Shown here piece by piece: positions 43,574 to 52,008 of a stretch of DNA of 64,000 nucleotides. The DNA is from Microbacterium sp. SLBN-154 (GTDB lineage: Bacteria; Actinomycetota; Actinomycetes; Actinomycetales; Microbacteriaceae). Each line of letters starts with the position of its first letter. Positions within the stretch are counted from its first letter, which is position 1. The DNA is taken from positions 2,046,001-2,110,000 of the forward strand of contig NZ_VFNL01000001.1 of the NCBI RefSeq assembly GCF_006715565.1. Reading direction: 5' to 3'. A model generated the notes under the pieces. The model ran no database searches. It was not told where the DNA came from and saw only the letters and a list, made by a program, of their open reading frames with translations. The position numbers were made by a program, and so were the translations under genes.

Positions 43574-44806
43574 ATGCTTCGCGTGCTCACCGCCGGGGAA
43601 TCCCACGGCCCCGAACTCGTCGCCATCATGGAGGGTCTTCCCGCCGGCGTCCCGGTCTCCCGCTCCGCCATCCAGGCCGACCTCGCCCGTCGACGCCTCG
43701 GATACGGGCGCGGTTCCCGGATGAAGTTCGAAGCCGACGCCCTCGAGATCTCCGCCGGTGTCCGTCACGGCTACAGCCTGGGCAGCCCGATCGCGCTGCG
43801 CATCGGCAACACCGAGTGGCCGAAGTGGACCGAGGTCATGAGCCCGGAGCCGGTGGAGCTCACCGAGATGTCGCGCGGACGCGGTGCCGCCCTGACACGC
43901 CCACGCCCCGGTCACGCCGACCTCGTCGGTATGCAGAAGTACGGATTCGACGAAGCCCGGCCGATCCTCGAACGGGCCAGCGCCCGTGAGACCGCGGCGC
44001 GAGTGGCTCTGGGAGCCCTCGCTCGAGGGTTCCTCGCCGAGCTCGGCATCCAGCTCGTCAGCCACACACTGTCGATCGGACCCGTGCGCACCCCGGACGA
44101 TGCGCCGCTGCCCACGCCCGAAGACCTCGAGATCCTCGACGCCGATCCGCTGCGGTGCTTCCACCCCGCCACCTCCGAGCGGATGGTGGCCGAGGTCGAC
44201 GCCGCACGCAAAGACGGCGACACCCTCGGCGGGATCGTCGAGGTGCTCGCCTACGGACTGCCGCCGGGGCTCGGCTCGCACGTCCATTGGGACCGGCGCC
44301 TGGACGGCAAGCTCGCTCAGGCGCTGATGAGCATCCAGGCGATCAAGGGCGTCGAGGTCGGCGACGGCTTCGAGACCACCCGTCGACGCGGATCCCACGC
44401 GCACGATGAACTCTTCGCCGGCGAGGCCGGCATCACCCGCAGCACCGACCGCGCGGGAGGCACCGAGGGGGGAATGTCCACCGGCACCGTTCTGCGCGTG
44501 CGGGCGGGGATGAAGCCCATCGCCACTGTGCCGCACGCTCTGCGCACGATCGACGTCGCCACGGGCGAAGCCGCCGCAGCGCACCACCAGCGGTCGGATG
44601 TCTGCGCGGTGCCGGCCGCCGGGGTCGTGGCCGAGGCCATGGTCGCGATCGTCCTCGCCGAGGTCGTGCTGGAGAAGTTCGGCGGCGACAGCGTCGCCGA
44701 GACGCTCCGCAATCTCGAGAGCTACGTCGCCGGTATCCCCGACACCCTGCGCACGGTCGGCGAGAGCGATCCGACGATCGCCGCCCACGATGACCCCGCC
44801 GTCTGA
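43574..44806 (+). CDS. aroC: Chorismate synthase
   Basis: Start at ATG 43574, five bases after aroE. The 410-residue enzyme has '[21 protein letters not shown]', '[15 protein letters not shown]', the second signature '[19 protein letters not shown]', '[15 protein letters not shown]' and 'GIEGGMSTG'-like '[16 protein letters not shown]'. It converts EPSP to chorismate using reduced FMN. aroK starts within its final codons. Confidence 0.98.
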   Translation: MLRVLTAGESHGPELVAIMEGLPAGVPVSRSAIQADLARRRLGYGRGSRMKFEADALEISAGVRHGYSLGSPIALRIGNTEWPKWTEVMSPEPVELTEMSRGRGAALTRPRPGHADLVGMQKYGFDEARPILERASARETAARVALGALARGFLAELGIQLVSHTLSIGPVRTPDDAPLPTPEDLEILDADPLRCFHPATSERMVAEVDAARKDGDTLGGIVEVLAYGLPPGLGSHVHWDRRLDGKLAQALMSIQAIKGVEVGDGFETTRRRGSHAHDELFAGEAGITRSTDRAGGTEGGMSTGTVLRVRAGMKPIATVPHALRTIDVATGEAAAAHHQRSDVCAVPAAGVVAEAMVAIVLAEVVLEKFGGDSVAETLRNLESYVAGIPDTLRTVGESDPTIAAHDDPAV

Positions 44807-45314
44807 AGCGATCGTCCTCATCGGCCCGATGGGGGCGGGAAAGACGAGCCTCGGGAAGAGAGTCGCCCGTCGCCTCGGCGTGCCCTTCACCGACACCGAC
44901 GCCGGGATCGTCCGTGAGCACGGTCCCATCGAGCGCATCTTCGCCGACCACGGAGAGGCGGAGTTCCGCCGGCTCGAGCGTGAGACCGTGGCCCGCGCGC
45001 TGCGCACAGGCGGCGTCGTCTCGCTGGGCGGGGGAGCGGTGCTTGACCCCGACACCCAGCGCGACCTCGAGAAGCACCGAGTGATTCTCCTGACCGTCGC
45101 GCCGCGCGTCGTGGCCCATCGCCTGCGCGACACGGCACGGCCGCTGCTGCAGGACGAAGACCCCATGACCCGGTGGAACGCGATCCTCGCCGAACGCCTG
45201 CCCCTGTACCGACGACTCGCGGACGCGACGTTCGACACCTCGACCGGCCCGCTGCAGAAGGTGGTCGACGCCATCGTCGCGTGGGCCGAGTCCCCGCAGA
45301 AGGAGAGAGCATGA
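44790..45314 (+). CDS. aroK: Shikimate kinase
   Basis: Start at ATG 44790, overlapping aroC by 17 bases. The 174-residue kinase has a P-loop '[17 protein letters not shown]', the shikimate-binding '[10 protein letters not shown]' and '[10 protein letters not shown]' segments, '[11 protein letters not shown]', and the lid 'RDTARPLL'. It phosphorylates shikimate at O3. Confidence 0.96.
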   Translation: MTPPSEAIVLIGPMGAGKTSLGKRVARRLGVPFTDTDAGIVREHGPIERIFADHGEAEFRRLERETVARALRTGGVVSLGGGAVLDPDTQRDLEKHRVILLTVAPRVVAHRLRDTARPLLQDEDPMTRWNAILAERLPLYRRLADATFDTSTGPLQKVVDAIVAWAESPQKERA

Positions 45315-46387
45315 CCGACGCCACGGTGATCACCGTCGCAGGTGCGGCACCCTACGACGTCACGGTCGGCCGCGGAATCCTCCCGGGGCTGACCGACGCC
45401 CTCCCGGCCGACGCGCAGAAGGTGCTGATCGTGCATCCTCCGACGTTGTCGGCCCAGGCGGAGCAGCTGCGCGGGTCGATCGGAGGCGGCCGCCAGGTGC
45501 TCCTGGCCGAGATCCCCGACGCCGAACAGGGCAAGCGCATCGAAGTCGCCGCCTTCTGCTGGCAGATCATGGGTCAGGCCGACTTCACACGCACCGACGC
45601 CGTCATCGGGTTCGGTGGCGGAGCCGTCACCGATCTGGCCGGTTTCGTCGCCGCGACGTGGCTCCGCGGCGTGCCGATCGTGCAGGTGCCGACCACGGTT
45701 CTCGGCATGGTCGATGCCGCTGTCGGCGGCAAGACCGGCGTGAACACCGCGGAGGGCAAGAATCTCGTCGGCGCGTTCTGGCCACCGCGCGCCGTGCTGT
45801 GCGACCTCGACCTGCTCGCCACGCTGCCGCGCAACGAGGCCGTCGCCGGGTTCGCGGAGGTCGTCAAGGCCGGGTTCATCTGGTACCCCGAGATCCTCGA
45901 CCTCGTCGAGGCCGACCCCGAGGGGGTGGTCGATCCGTCGACATCCGGATTCCGACGTTCGATCGAACTGGCCATCGAGATGAAGGCGCGGGTCGCCGGA
46001 GAAGACCTCCGCGAGGCGGGCCTGCGAGAGGTCCTCAACTACGGGCACACCCTCGGTCACGCGATCGAGCACGCCGAACGCTATCGCTGGCGTCACGGCG
46101 CGGCGATCTCGGTGGGCATGGTGTTCGCCGCGGAGCTGTCGCGCCTGGCGGGGCGCCTGTCGGATGACGCGGCGCAGCGTCACCGCGACGTCCTCGGGGC
46201 ACTGGGCCTTCCCCTCACGTACCGCGCGGGCGCCTGGCAGCAGCTGCTGGCGACGATGCAACGCGACAAGAAGAGCCGCGGTGGGATGCTCCGCTTCATC
46301 GTCCTGGACGACATCGCCCGTCCCACGGTGCTGCAGGCGCCGGACGAATCGCTGCTCTTCGCGGCGTATCAGGAGGTCGCAGGGTGA
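45311..46387 (+). CDS. aroB: 3-dehydroquinate synthase
   Basis: Start at ATG 45311 after AGGAGAG, overlapping aroK by four bases. The 358-residue enzyme shows 'VIGFGGGAVTDLAGFVAATW', 'VPTTVLGMVDAAVGGKTGVN', 'GEDLREAGLREVLNYGHTLG' with the zinc-ligand histidines, and 'WRHGAAISVGM'. It closes DAHP into 3-dehydroquinate with NAD and a divalent metal. Confidence 0.98.
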   Translation: MTDATVITVAGAAPYDVTVGRGILPGLTDALPADAQKVLIVHPPTLSAQAEQLRGSIGGGRQVLLAEIPDAEQGKRIEVAAFCWQIMGQADFTRTDAVIGFGGGAVTDLAGFVAATWLRGVPIVQVPTTVLGMVDAAVGGKTGVNTAEGKNLVGAFWPPRAVLCDLDLLATLPRNEAVAGFAEVVKAGFIWYPEILDLVEADPEGVVDPSTSGFRRSIELAIEMKARVAGEDLREAGLREVLNYGHTLGHAIEHAERYRWRHGAAISVGMVFAAELSRLAGRLSDDAAQRHRDVLGALGLPLTYRAGAWQQLLATMQRDKKSRGGMLRFIVLDDIARPTVLQAPDESLLFAAYQEVAG

Positions 46388-46929
46388 GGTCACCGGCGGA
46401 GGTGCGTCGGGTCCGCCTGCACGAATGGGCCGAGATCCGCGACCTCCGTATGGCCGCCGTCAGCGATCCCGACGCGTCGCTGGCGTTCCTCACCACCGTC
46501 GAGCAGGAGCGGGAGCGCGACGACGCGGCATGGCGTGATCGCGCCGCCGGCGCAGCCCTCGGTGAGGACGCGGCGCAGTTCGTCGCCGTCGACGGCGATT
46601 CCTGGGTCGGGTCGGTCAGTGTGCTGCTGCGCGCGCCCGGTGTCCGCGATCACCTCGGCCGCGACGTCGATGCGCCACGGGCCGACGTCGTCGGGGTCTT
46701 CATCGCCCCGCCGGCACGCGGTGCGGGCCTTCTGGACCGGCTGATCGAGGCCGCCGCCGGGTGGGCCGCCGAGCACGGTGCGGATGCCCTCACCCTCGAC
46801 GTGCATCGCGACAATGCGCGCGCCCGAGCGGCTTATCGGCGGATCGGCTTCGTTCCGACGGGTGTCGAATTCACCAGCGTCATCGGGCCCGAGATCGAGA
46901 TGCGCAAACCCCTGGGGAGGACGACATGA
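46384..46929 (+). CDS. GNAT-family N-acetyltransferase
   Basis: A 181-residue protein starting at GTG 46384 (GTGA overlap with aroB). It has the acetyl-CoA motif A region 'VVGVFIAPPARGAGLLDRLIEAA' and motif B 'LTLDVHRDNARARAAYRRIGFVPTG'. The N-terminal 'VRRVRLHEWAEIRDLRMAAVSD' is the usual substrate half. Acceptor unknown. It is coupled on both sides to shikimate genes, which is unusual, and aroQ starts inside its end. Confidence 0.88.
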   Translation: MRSPAEVRRVRLHEWAEIRDLRMAAVSDPDASLAFLTTVEQERERDDAAWRDRAAGAALGEDAAQFVAVDGDSWVGSVSVLLRAPGVRDHLGRDVDAPRADVVGVFIAPPARGAGLLDRLIEAAAGWAAEHGADALTLDVHRDNARARAAYRRIGFVPTGVEFTSVIGPEIEMRKPLGRTT

Positions 46930-47384
46930 CCACGAACCGACGCATCCTGCTGGTGAACGGACCGAACCTCAACCTTCTCGGCGTGAGGGAGCCCGCGGTG
47001 TACGGCACCCAGACCCTCGCCGACGTCGAGGACCTCGTCGCGCGGACGGCGGCGGAGCGGGGATTCGAGGTGCGGGCTGTGCAGAGCAACCATGAGGGTG
47101 TGCTCGTCGACGCGATCCACGCGGCGCGCGAGGACTGCGACGGAATCGTCATCAATCCCGCGGGGCTCACCCACACCTCGGTCGTCCTGCGCGATGCCCT
47201 CGCGGGGGTCGCGCTTCCGGTCGCCGAGATCCACATCTCCGACATCCGCACCCGCGAGCCGTTCCGCCATCACTCCTACGTCGCCGACGTCGCATCCGTC
47301 CACGTCATGGGAGAGGGGATCGACGGCTACCGCACCGCGACCCGCCTGCTGATCGACCTCCTCACCGGCCAGGCCGAGGGCTGA
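46926..47384 (+). CDS. aroQ: Type II 3-dehydroquinate dehydratase
   Basis: Start at ATG 46926, overlapping the GNAT gene by four bases. The 152-residue protein has '[21 protein letters not shown]' with the flexible-loop Arg and Tyr, '[15 protein letters not shown]' with the Glu, '[19 protein letters not shown]', and the catalytic His in '[18 protein letters not shown]'. It dehydrates 3-dehydroquinate to 3-dehydroshikimate. Last of the local aro genes. Confidence 0.97.
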   Translation: MTTNRRILLVNGPNLNLLGVREPAVYGTQTLADVEDLVARTAAERGFEVRAVQSNHEGVLVDAIHAAREDCDGIVINPAGLTHTSVVLRDALAGVALPVAEIHISDIRTREPFRHHSYVADVASVHVMGEGIDGYRTATRLLIDLLTGQAEG

Positions 47385-47399
47385 GGGCCGATCGTCACG

Positions 47400-47405
47400 T
47401 AGAAT
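47400..47405 (+). promoter_or_regulatory. -10 element of the efp-nusB promoter
   Basis: TAGAAT, with transcription expected at about 47412. The transcript would begin with a small hairpin CGGCC-GTTC-GGCCG (47413-47426), then GAAGGA before the ATG at 47477. Confidence 0.55.
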
Positions 47406-47476
47406 CGGTGGTCGGCCGTTCGGCCGCAACGCCTCCGGGGCACATCGCCCGCACTTCGAAGGATCCGATCAGCGCA

Positions 47477-48037
47477 ATGGCATCGACCGCAGACATCAAG
47501 AACGGCGTCGTCCTCAACATCGACGGACAGCTCTGGAGCGTCGTGGAGTTCCAGCACGTCAAGCCCGGGAAGGGCGGGGCGTTCGTCCGCACCAAGCTCA
47601 AGAACGTCGTGACCGGCAAGGTCGTCGACCGCACCTACAACGCGGGCGCCAAGGTCGAGATTGAGAACGTCGACCGCCGCGACTTCACCTACCTCTACAA
47701 CGACGGCGACAGCTTCGTGTTCATGGACATGAGCGACTACGACCAGGTCAACGTCCCCGCCGCGACGGTGGGGGATGCGAAGAACTTCCTGCTCGAGAAC
47801 CAGCAGGTCACCATCGCGCTGAACAACGGCAACCCGCTCTACATCGATCTGCCGGCCTCGGTCGTGCTCGAGATCACCTACACCGAGCCGGGGCTGCAGG
47901 GCGACCGCTCGTCGGCCGGCACCAAGTCGGCCACCGTCGAGACCGGCTACGAGATCCAGGTTCCGCTGTTCCTGGAGACCGGAACCAAGGTGAAGGTCGA
48001 CACGCGTACCGGTGACTACCTCGGTCGTGTGAACTGA
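47477..48037 (+). CDS. efp: Translation elongation factor P
   Basis: Start at ATG 47477; the frame is open further upstream but only into the promoter and leader. The 186-residue protein begins '[20 protein letters not shown]', has the loop '[15 protein letters not shown]' with Lys32 at the tip, and ends in the C-terminal signature '[12 protein letters not shown]'. It relieves ribosome stalling at proline runs. No epmA/epmB modification genes are nearby, in keeping with the Lys-type actinobacterial EF-P. Confidence 0.98.
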   Translation: MASTADIKNGVVLNIDGQLWSVVEFQHVKPGKGGAFVRTKLKNVVTGKVVDRTYNAGAKVEIENVDRRDFTYLYNDGDSFVFMDMSDYDQVNVPAATVGDAKNFLLENQQVTIALNNGNPLYIDLPASVVLEITYTEPGLQGDRSSAGTKSATVETGYEIQVPLFLETGTKVKVDTRTGDYLGRVN

Positions 48038-48053
48038 GCGAGGACGCCATCCG

Positions 48054-48464
48054 ATGAGTGCCCGCACGAAAGCACGCAAGCGCGCGCTCGACATCCTCTT
48101 CCAGGCCGACGTCCGCGGCGAAGATCTCGGGGTGATCCTGGCGGTCGAGGCCAAGCGCGCCGCCAGTGAGCCCGCGCGTGAGGCATCGTGGCTGTACGCC
48201 CGGGAGATCGTCGACGGCATCATCGATCAGCGCGACGACATCGACGAGCAGATCACGACCTTCGCGAAGGACTGGTCGCTCGCGCGGATGCCCGCCGTGG
48301 ATCGCGCCCTGTTGCGTATCGGCGCCTGGGAGATCCTGTACAACGACGCCGTCCCCGCCGCAGTCGCCATCGACGAGGCTGTGGAGCTCGCCAAGGAGTT
48401 CTCCACCGATGATTCGGGAGCGTTCGTCCATGGAGTCCTCGGCCGTATCTCCCGCGCAACCTGA
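48054..48464 (+). CDS. nusB: Transcription antitermination factor NusB
   Basis: A 136-residue helical protein of standard length: 'ARTKARKRALDILFQADVRG' and 'MPAVDRALLRIGAWEILYND' then 'VAIDEAVELAKEFSTDDSGAFVHGVLGRI'. It acts in rRNA antitermination with NusE/S10. It follows efp by 16 bases and is co-transcribed with it. In many relatives pyrR comes soon after; here about 4.7 kb intervene. Confidence 0.97.
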   Translation: MSARTKARKRALDILFQADVRGEDLGVILAVEAKRAASEPAREASWLYAREIVDGIIDQRDDIDEQITTFAKDWSLARMPAVDRALLRIGAWEILYNDAVPAAVAIDEAVELAKEFSTDDSGAFVHGVLGRISRAT

Positions 48465-49899
48465 CCGACCGGGCATCGGGACGGGCGTGCGCGCGATCAG
48501 GGGAGCATTCCTCGACTTCGTCGATGATCCGTGGCGACATGTCGGCGATGAGCAGGCGGCGACGCGCTTCTTCGCCGACGGACTGCTCGTCGTCGATGAC
48601 CGCGGGATCATCGTCGACTTCGGACCGCATGACGAGGTTGCGGCCCGGCATCCATCGACGGAGGTCGTCGATATCCCCGATCGCCTCATCCTTCCGGGTT
48701 TCATCGACGGGCACATCCACATTCCGCAGACCCGGATCCTGGGTTCCTACGGCGAGCAGCTCCTGCCCTGGCTGGAGAAGTGGGTGTTCCCCGAGGAGCG
48801 GCGGTACTTCGATCGGGAGTACGCAGAAGAAGGCGTGCGCCGATTCTTCGACACCCTCCTCGCCTCCGGCACCACGACCTGTCAGGCCTTCACCACGGCT
48901 CAGCCGGTCACGACGGAGGTCGTCTTCGAAGAGGCCGCGCGTCGGAACATGCGCATCATCACCGGCATCACCGCCATCGACGTGAATGCTCCCCAGTGGT
49001 TCACCACCACCGCCGACGAGTTCTACGCCGCGGCCACGGAGCAGATCGCGAGGTACCACGGCGTGGGCCGGAGCTCGTACGCGATCACGCCGCGTTTCGC
49101 CTACGGTGCGACGAAGGATCTGCTCGCCGCGTGCGGGCGGCTGAAGGCGGAGAACCCCGACGTCTGGGTGCACACGCACATCTCTGAGAACCCCTCCGAG
49201 ATCCGAGGAGTCCTCGCGCTTCACGACGACTGCGCCGACTACCTCGAGGTGTACGAGAAGTACGGGCTGGTCGGCCCCAAGTTCACTGGCGGGCACGGCG
49301 TCTGGCTCACCGACGGTGAGTTCCGCCGATTGTCCGAGGCGGGCGCCGCCGTGACGTTCTGTCCATGCTCCAACCTCTACCTCGGCAGCGGCCTGTTCCG
49401 CCTGGGACGGGCGACCGACCCCGAACATCGGGTCCTGCTGACCTTCGGCAGCGATGTGGGCGGGGGAAACCGCTTCAGCATGCTGAACGTCCTCGAGGAT
49501 GCGTACAAGGTCGGGATGCTCAACAACACCCAGCTCGACGGGAGCATCGACCCTTCGCGGCAGGATACGGCCGAGGCGGAACGGAACAGACTCTCTCCGT
49601 ACCGCGCGTTCTACTCCGTGACCCTGGGTGGCGCGGAAGCGCTGCGACTGGACGACAAGGTGGGCAACTTCGACATCGGCAAAGAGGCCGACTTCGTCGT
49701 CCTGGACGGAAGGGGAGGCCCGCCGGCCGTGCACTGGCGAACCGGCCTCAGCGCCGGCGATGGTGCGCCGGCGACCCTCGAGCACGCCGCCGAGCTCCTC
49801 TTCGCGATCATGATGGTGGGCGACGACCGGGCGGTCGCCGAAACCTGGGTCATGGGCGATCGCGCGTACTCGCGCGACGCGGTCGACGACGTCGGCTGA
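48430..49899 (+). CDS. guaD: Guanine deaminase
   Basis: Start set at ATG 48430, nine bases after CGGGAG and overlapping nusB by 35 bases; GTG 48487 just after nusB is a good alternative (470 residues). The 489-residue amidohydrolase has 'ILPGFIDGHIHIPQTRILG' with the HxH metal ligands, 'VWVHTHISENPSEIRGVL', 'GGHGVWLTDGEFRRL', 'FCPCSNLYLGSGLFRLG' and 'LTFGSDVGGGNRFSML' with the last Asp ligand. It deaminates guanine to xanthine. No purine transporter or xanthine dehydrogenase gene lies beside it. Confidence 0.92.
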   Translation: MESSAVSPAQPDRPGIGTGVRAIRGAFLDFVDDPWRHVGDEQAATRFFADGLLVVDDRGIIVDFGPHDEVAARHPSTEVVDIPDRLILPGFIDGHIHIPQTRILGSYGEQLLPWLEKWVFPEERRYFDREYAEEGVRRFFDTLLASGTTTCQAFTTAQPVTTEVVFEEAARRNMRIITGITAIDVNAPQWFTTTADEFYAAATEQIARYHGVGRSSYAITPRFAYGATKDLLAACGRLKAENPDVWVHTHISENPSEIRGVLALHDDCADYLEVYEKYGLVGPKFTGGHGVWLTDGEFRRLSEAGAAVTFCPCSNLYLGSGLFRLGRATDPEHRVLLTFGSDVGGGNRFSMLNVLEDAYKVGMLNNTQLDGSIDPSRQDTAEAERNRLSPYRAFYSVTLGGAEALRLDDKVGNFDIGKEADFVVLDGRGGPPAVHWRTGLSAGDGAPATLEHAAELLFAIMMVGDDRAVAETWVMGDRAYSRDAVDDVG

Positions 49900-49965
49900 C
49901 CGGAGCGGATGCCGCGCCGCCGCGCCGCGGGTTCCCACGCTCGGCGGATGCGGAGGCGGCCCGCG

Positions 49966-49971
49966 TAGAAT
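49966..49971 (+). promoter_or_regulatory. -10 element for the MBL-Rieske gene
   Basis: TAGAAT, transcription expected near 49978, followed by GGAGGAG five bases before the ATG at 49998. Confidence 0.55.
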
Positions 49972-49997
49972 CGCTCCGGTTCGAACGGAGGAGATGC

Positions 49998-51569
49998 ATG
50001 CGGATCACAGGCCTCGGGCACGCCGGGATGTTCATCGAGACGCGCGGTGGCAGCATCCTCTGCGACCCCGTCATGGGACCGACGTTCTTCGGTTCCTGGT
50101 TCCCCTTCCCCGACAACAGGGGCCTGGACTGGGACCGCTTCGGCAAGGCCGACTTCCTCTACATCTCCCACCGTCACCGCGATCACTTCGACCCGGCGCT
50201 GCTCGAGCGCTACGTTCGGAAGGACATCCGCGTCCTGCTGCCGGAGTACCCCACCGACGACCTCGAGCAAGACCTCCGCCGCCTCGGCTACGACAACATC
50301 GTCTTCACCCAGGCCGGTGTGCCGCTGGACTTCGGGCCGCTGAAGCTGATGGTCACCCCGCTGCGGGCACCGAGCGACGGCCCCATCGGGGATTCGTCCC
50401 TGTCGGTGGACGACGGCACCGCCAGCATCCTGAATCAGAACGATTCCCATCCGCTGGATCTGGAGAAGCTGCTGGCGTTCTCCAAGCCCGAGGCCTACTT
50501 CACCCAGGTCTCCGGTGCGATCTGGTGGCCGATGGTCTACGACCTTCCCGCCGACGCCAAGCGCAACTTCGCCGGGCTCAAACGCGACGCCCAGAACAAG
50601 CGCGCGATGTACTACATCGAGAAGGTCGACGCCGAGCACGTGTTCCCGATGGCGGGACCGCCGATGTTCCTGCGCGAGGCACTGTTCAAGTACAACGGCC
50701 AGGGTCTGGACGGCGACGCGATCTTCACCGATCAGCGGGAGTTCCTCCGGCACATGGCCGAGGTGCGCCCCGACCAGAAGGGGTACGAGTTCGTGCCCGG
50801 GACGGTCGTGGAGATGAATGACGGTGCGTTGACGGTCACCCAGACGCTCTACTCCGAGGCCGAGATCGATCGCATCTTCGACGACAAGTGGGCCTATCTC
50901 GCTGAGCAGCGCGACGCGCGGCAGGACGAGATCGCGGCGGAGGAGTCCACTCGCGCACCGGTGCTGCCGCCGGACGAGATGCTCGCGGCGATCAAGGAGT
51001 GGTGGGAGCCGCTGCTGCGTCGGGCGCGGACCATCCGCAACGGTGTCGGGGGGAACGTGCGCTTCCGGATCGGCGAATTGGACATGGTCGTCGACTTCCC
51101 GCGCGCCAAGGTGCGCGAGTACGACGGCGAGGAGTGCATCTACTGGTACACGATCCCTGCCGATCTCGTCTCGACCAACATCCGCGACCATGAGATCGAC
51201 TGGTCCAACTCGATCTTCCTGTCGATGCAGTTCGAGGTCGGACGCTCGGGCAAGTTCAACGAGTTCCTCACGACGTTCTTGAAGTGCCTGTCACGCGACC
51301 GCATCGAGTACGTGGAGAACTGGTACGCCGAGCAGTCCGACGTCTCCGAAGACATCCGCCTGGCCGACTGGGTCGTGCAGCGGCGGTGCCCGCACCTGCG
51401 CGCCGACCTGTCGAAGACGGGCAAGGTCGAGGACGGCGTGCTCACCTGCAGCCTCCACGACTGGAAGTGGGATCTCACGTCGGGCAAGTGCCTGACCTCC
51501 CAGGGCCACCCGATCCGCGCGAGCCAGGCCGACGAGTCCGCCGACCGCGCCGAGGCTCCGGCGGCCTGA
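49998..51569 (+). CDS. Metallo-beta-lactamase-fold protein with C-terminal Rieske domain (CMP-sialate hydroxylase-like)
   Basis: Start at ATG 49998 after GGAGGAG; the long upstream extension of the frame is spurious. The 523-residue protein has an N-terminal UlaG-like metallo-beta-lactamase domain with 'LYISHRHRDHFDPALLE' (HxHxDH, His58-His63). A helical and beta middle region follows (to about residue 450), then a C-terminal Rieske cluster: Cys464-Pro-His466 and Cys484-Ser-Leu-His487, 17 residues between the pairs. CMP-N-acetylneuraminate hydroxylase joins the same two domains, but with the Rieske domain first. The reaction is unknown. Palindromic repeat A follows 100 bases after the stop. 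Confidence 0.82.
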   Translation: MRITGLGHAGMFIETRGGSILCDPVMGPTFFGSWFPFPDNRGLDWDRFGKADFLYISHRHRDHFDPALLERYVRKDIRVLLPEYPTDDLEQDLRRLGYDNIVFTQAGVPLDFGPLKLMVTPLRAPSDGPIGDSSLSVDDGTASILNQNDSHPLDLEKLLAFSKPEAYFTQVSGAIWWPMVYDLPADAKRNFAGLKRDAQNKRAMYYIEKVDAEHVFPMAGPPMFLREALFKYNGQGLDGDAIFTDQREFLRHMAEVRPDQKGYEFVPGTVVEMNDGALTVTQTLYSEAEIDRIFDDKWAYLAEQRDARQDEIAAEESTRAPVLPPDEMLAAIKEWWEPLLRRARTIRNGVGGNVRFRIGELDMVVDFPRAKVREYDGEECIYWYTIPADLVSTNIRDHEIDWSNSIFLSMQFEVGRSGKFNEFLTTFLKCLSRDRIEYVENWYAEQSDVSEDIRLADWVVQRRCPHLRADLSKTGKVEDGVLTCSLHDWKWDLTSGKCLTSQGHPIRASQADESADRAEAPAA

Positions 51570-51668
51570 CCCCGCGCGCGGCGGCCCCGCCGCCGTCGGC
51601 TCGGCGCCCTGCCTCCGCGCGCCGGCTCGGCGCCGCGCCTCCGCGCCGTCGGCACCCGTTCACCATCC

Positions 51669-51728
51669 GTTCGTTCGTCGAAGATGTACGCCGCAGAGGC
51701 GAAACGTGTACATCTGCGACGAATGAAC
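51669..51728. repeat. Palindromic repeat copy A
   Basis: Arms at 51669-51690 and 51705-51728, near-complementary around a 14-base loop, with core TTCGTCG(A/C)AGATGTAC. Same family as copies B and C. As RNA it would fold into a long hairpin and may terminate transcription after the MBL-Rieske gene. Confidence 0.85.
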
Positions 51729-51893
51729 CGCGCGTGAACGACGGCCGAGCCACCGCTCCGCGTCGTCCACCGCGCCGCGTCGTCCATCGCGCGCGCCGCG
51801 CCCGCCGCGCGCCCCCGCCCCGCAACGCCGCCGCCGCCGCGCCGCCGCCGCCGCGCCGCCCCCGCCGCGCCGCCCCGCCGCCGCTGCCACGCC

Positions 51894-51954
51894 GTTCATC
51901 CGTCGAAGATGTACGTCTCGAAGGGGCTTTTCCGTACATCTTCGACGGATGAAC
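51894..51954. repeat. Palindromic repeat copy B (perfect 22-bp arms)
   Basis: Arms at 51894-51915 and 51933-51954 are exact reverse complements over 22 bases, separated by 17 bases. Core GTTCATCCGTCGAAGATGTA in the left arm. An in-frame ATG of the following gene's reading frame lies inside the right arm at 51949. Confidence 0.9.
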
Positions 51955-52008
51955 CGGGGTTGTGGACAAAGGGCGAGGGACGGATGGCGCGCCGGGCACC
52001 CTGGTCGG

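Larger units (their letters stand above)
51570..52008. other. GC-rich low-complexity intergenic region
   Basis: No gene is supported in these 439 bases. The stretch holds a 26-base-period direct repeat (51598-51620 and 51624-51646, two mismatches), palindromic repeat A, and a run of about 125 bases at about 51770-51895 made almost entirely of GCC/CGC units. It ends with palindromic repeat B, just before the DUF559 gene. The base composition is more extreme than anywhere else in the window. Confidence 0.75.

Noticed and set aside
43565..46393. Long minus-strand open frame opposite aroC-aroK-aroB, and similar ones opposite the FAD oxidoreductase, mannosidase, alaS and mltG
   Set aside because: All lie opposite genes with strong family signatures and show composition typical of antisense shadows.
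51770..51895. CRISPR array
   Set aside because: The repetition is simple GCC/CGC tract, not spaced repeats with unique spacers, and there are no cas genes.
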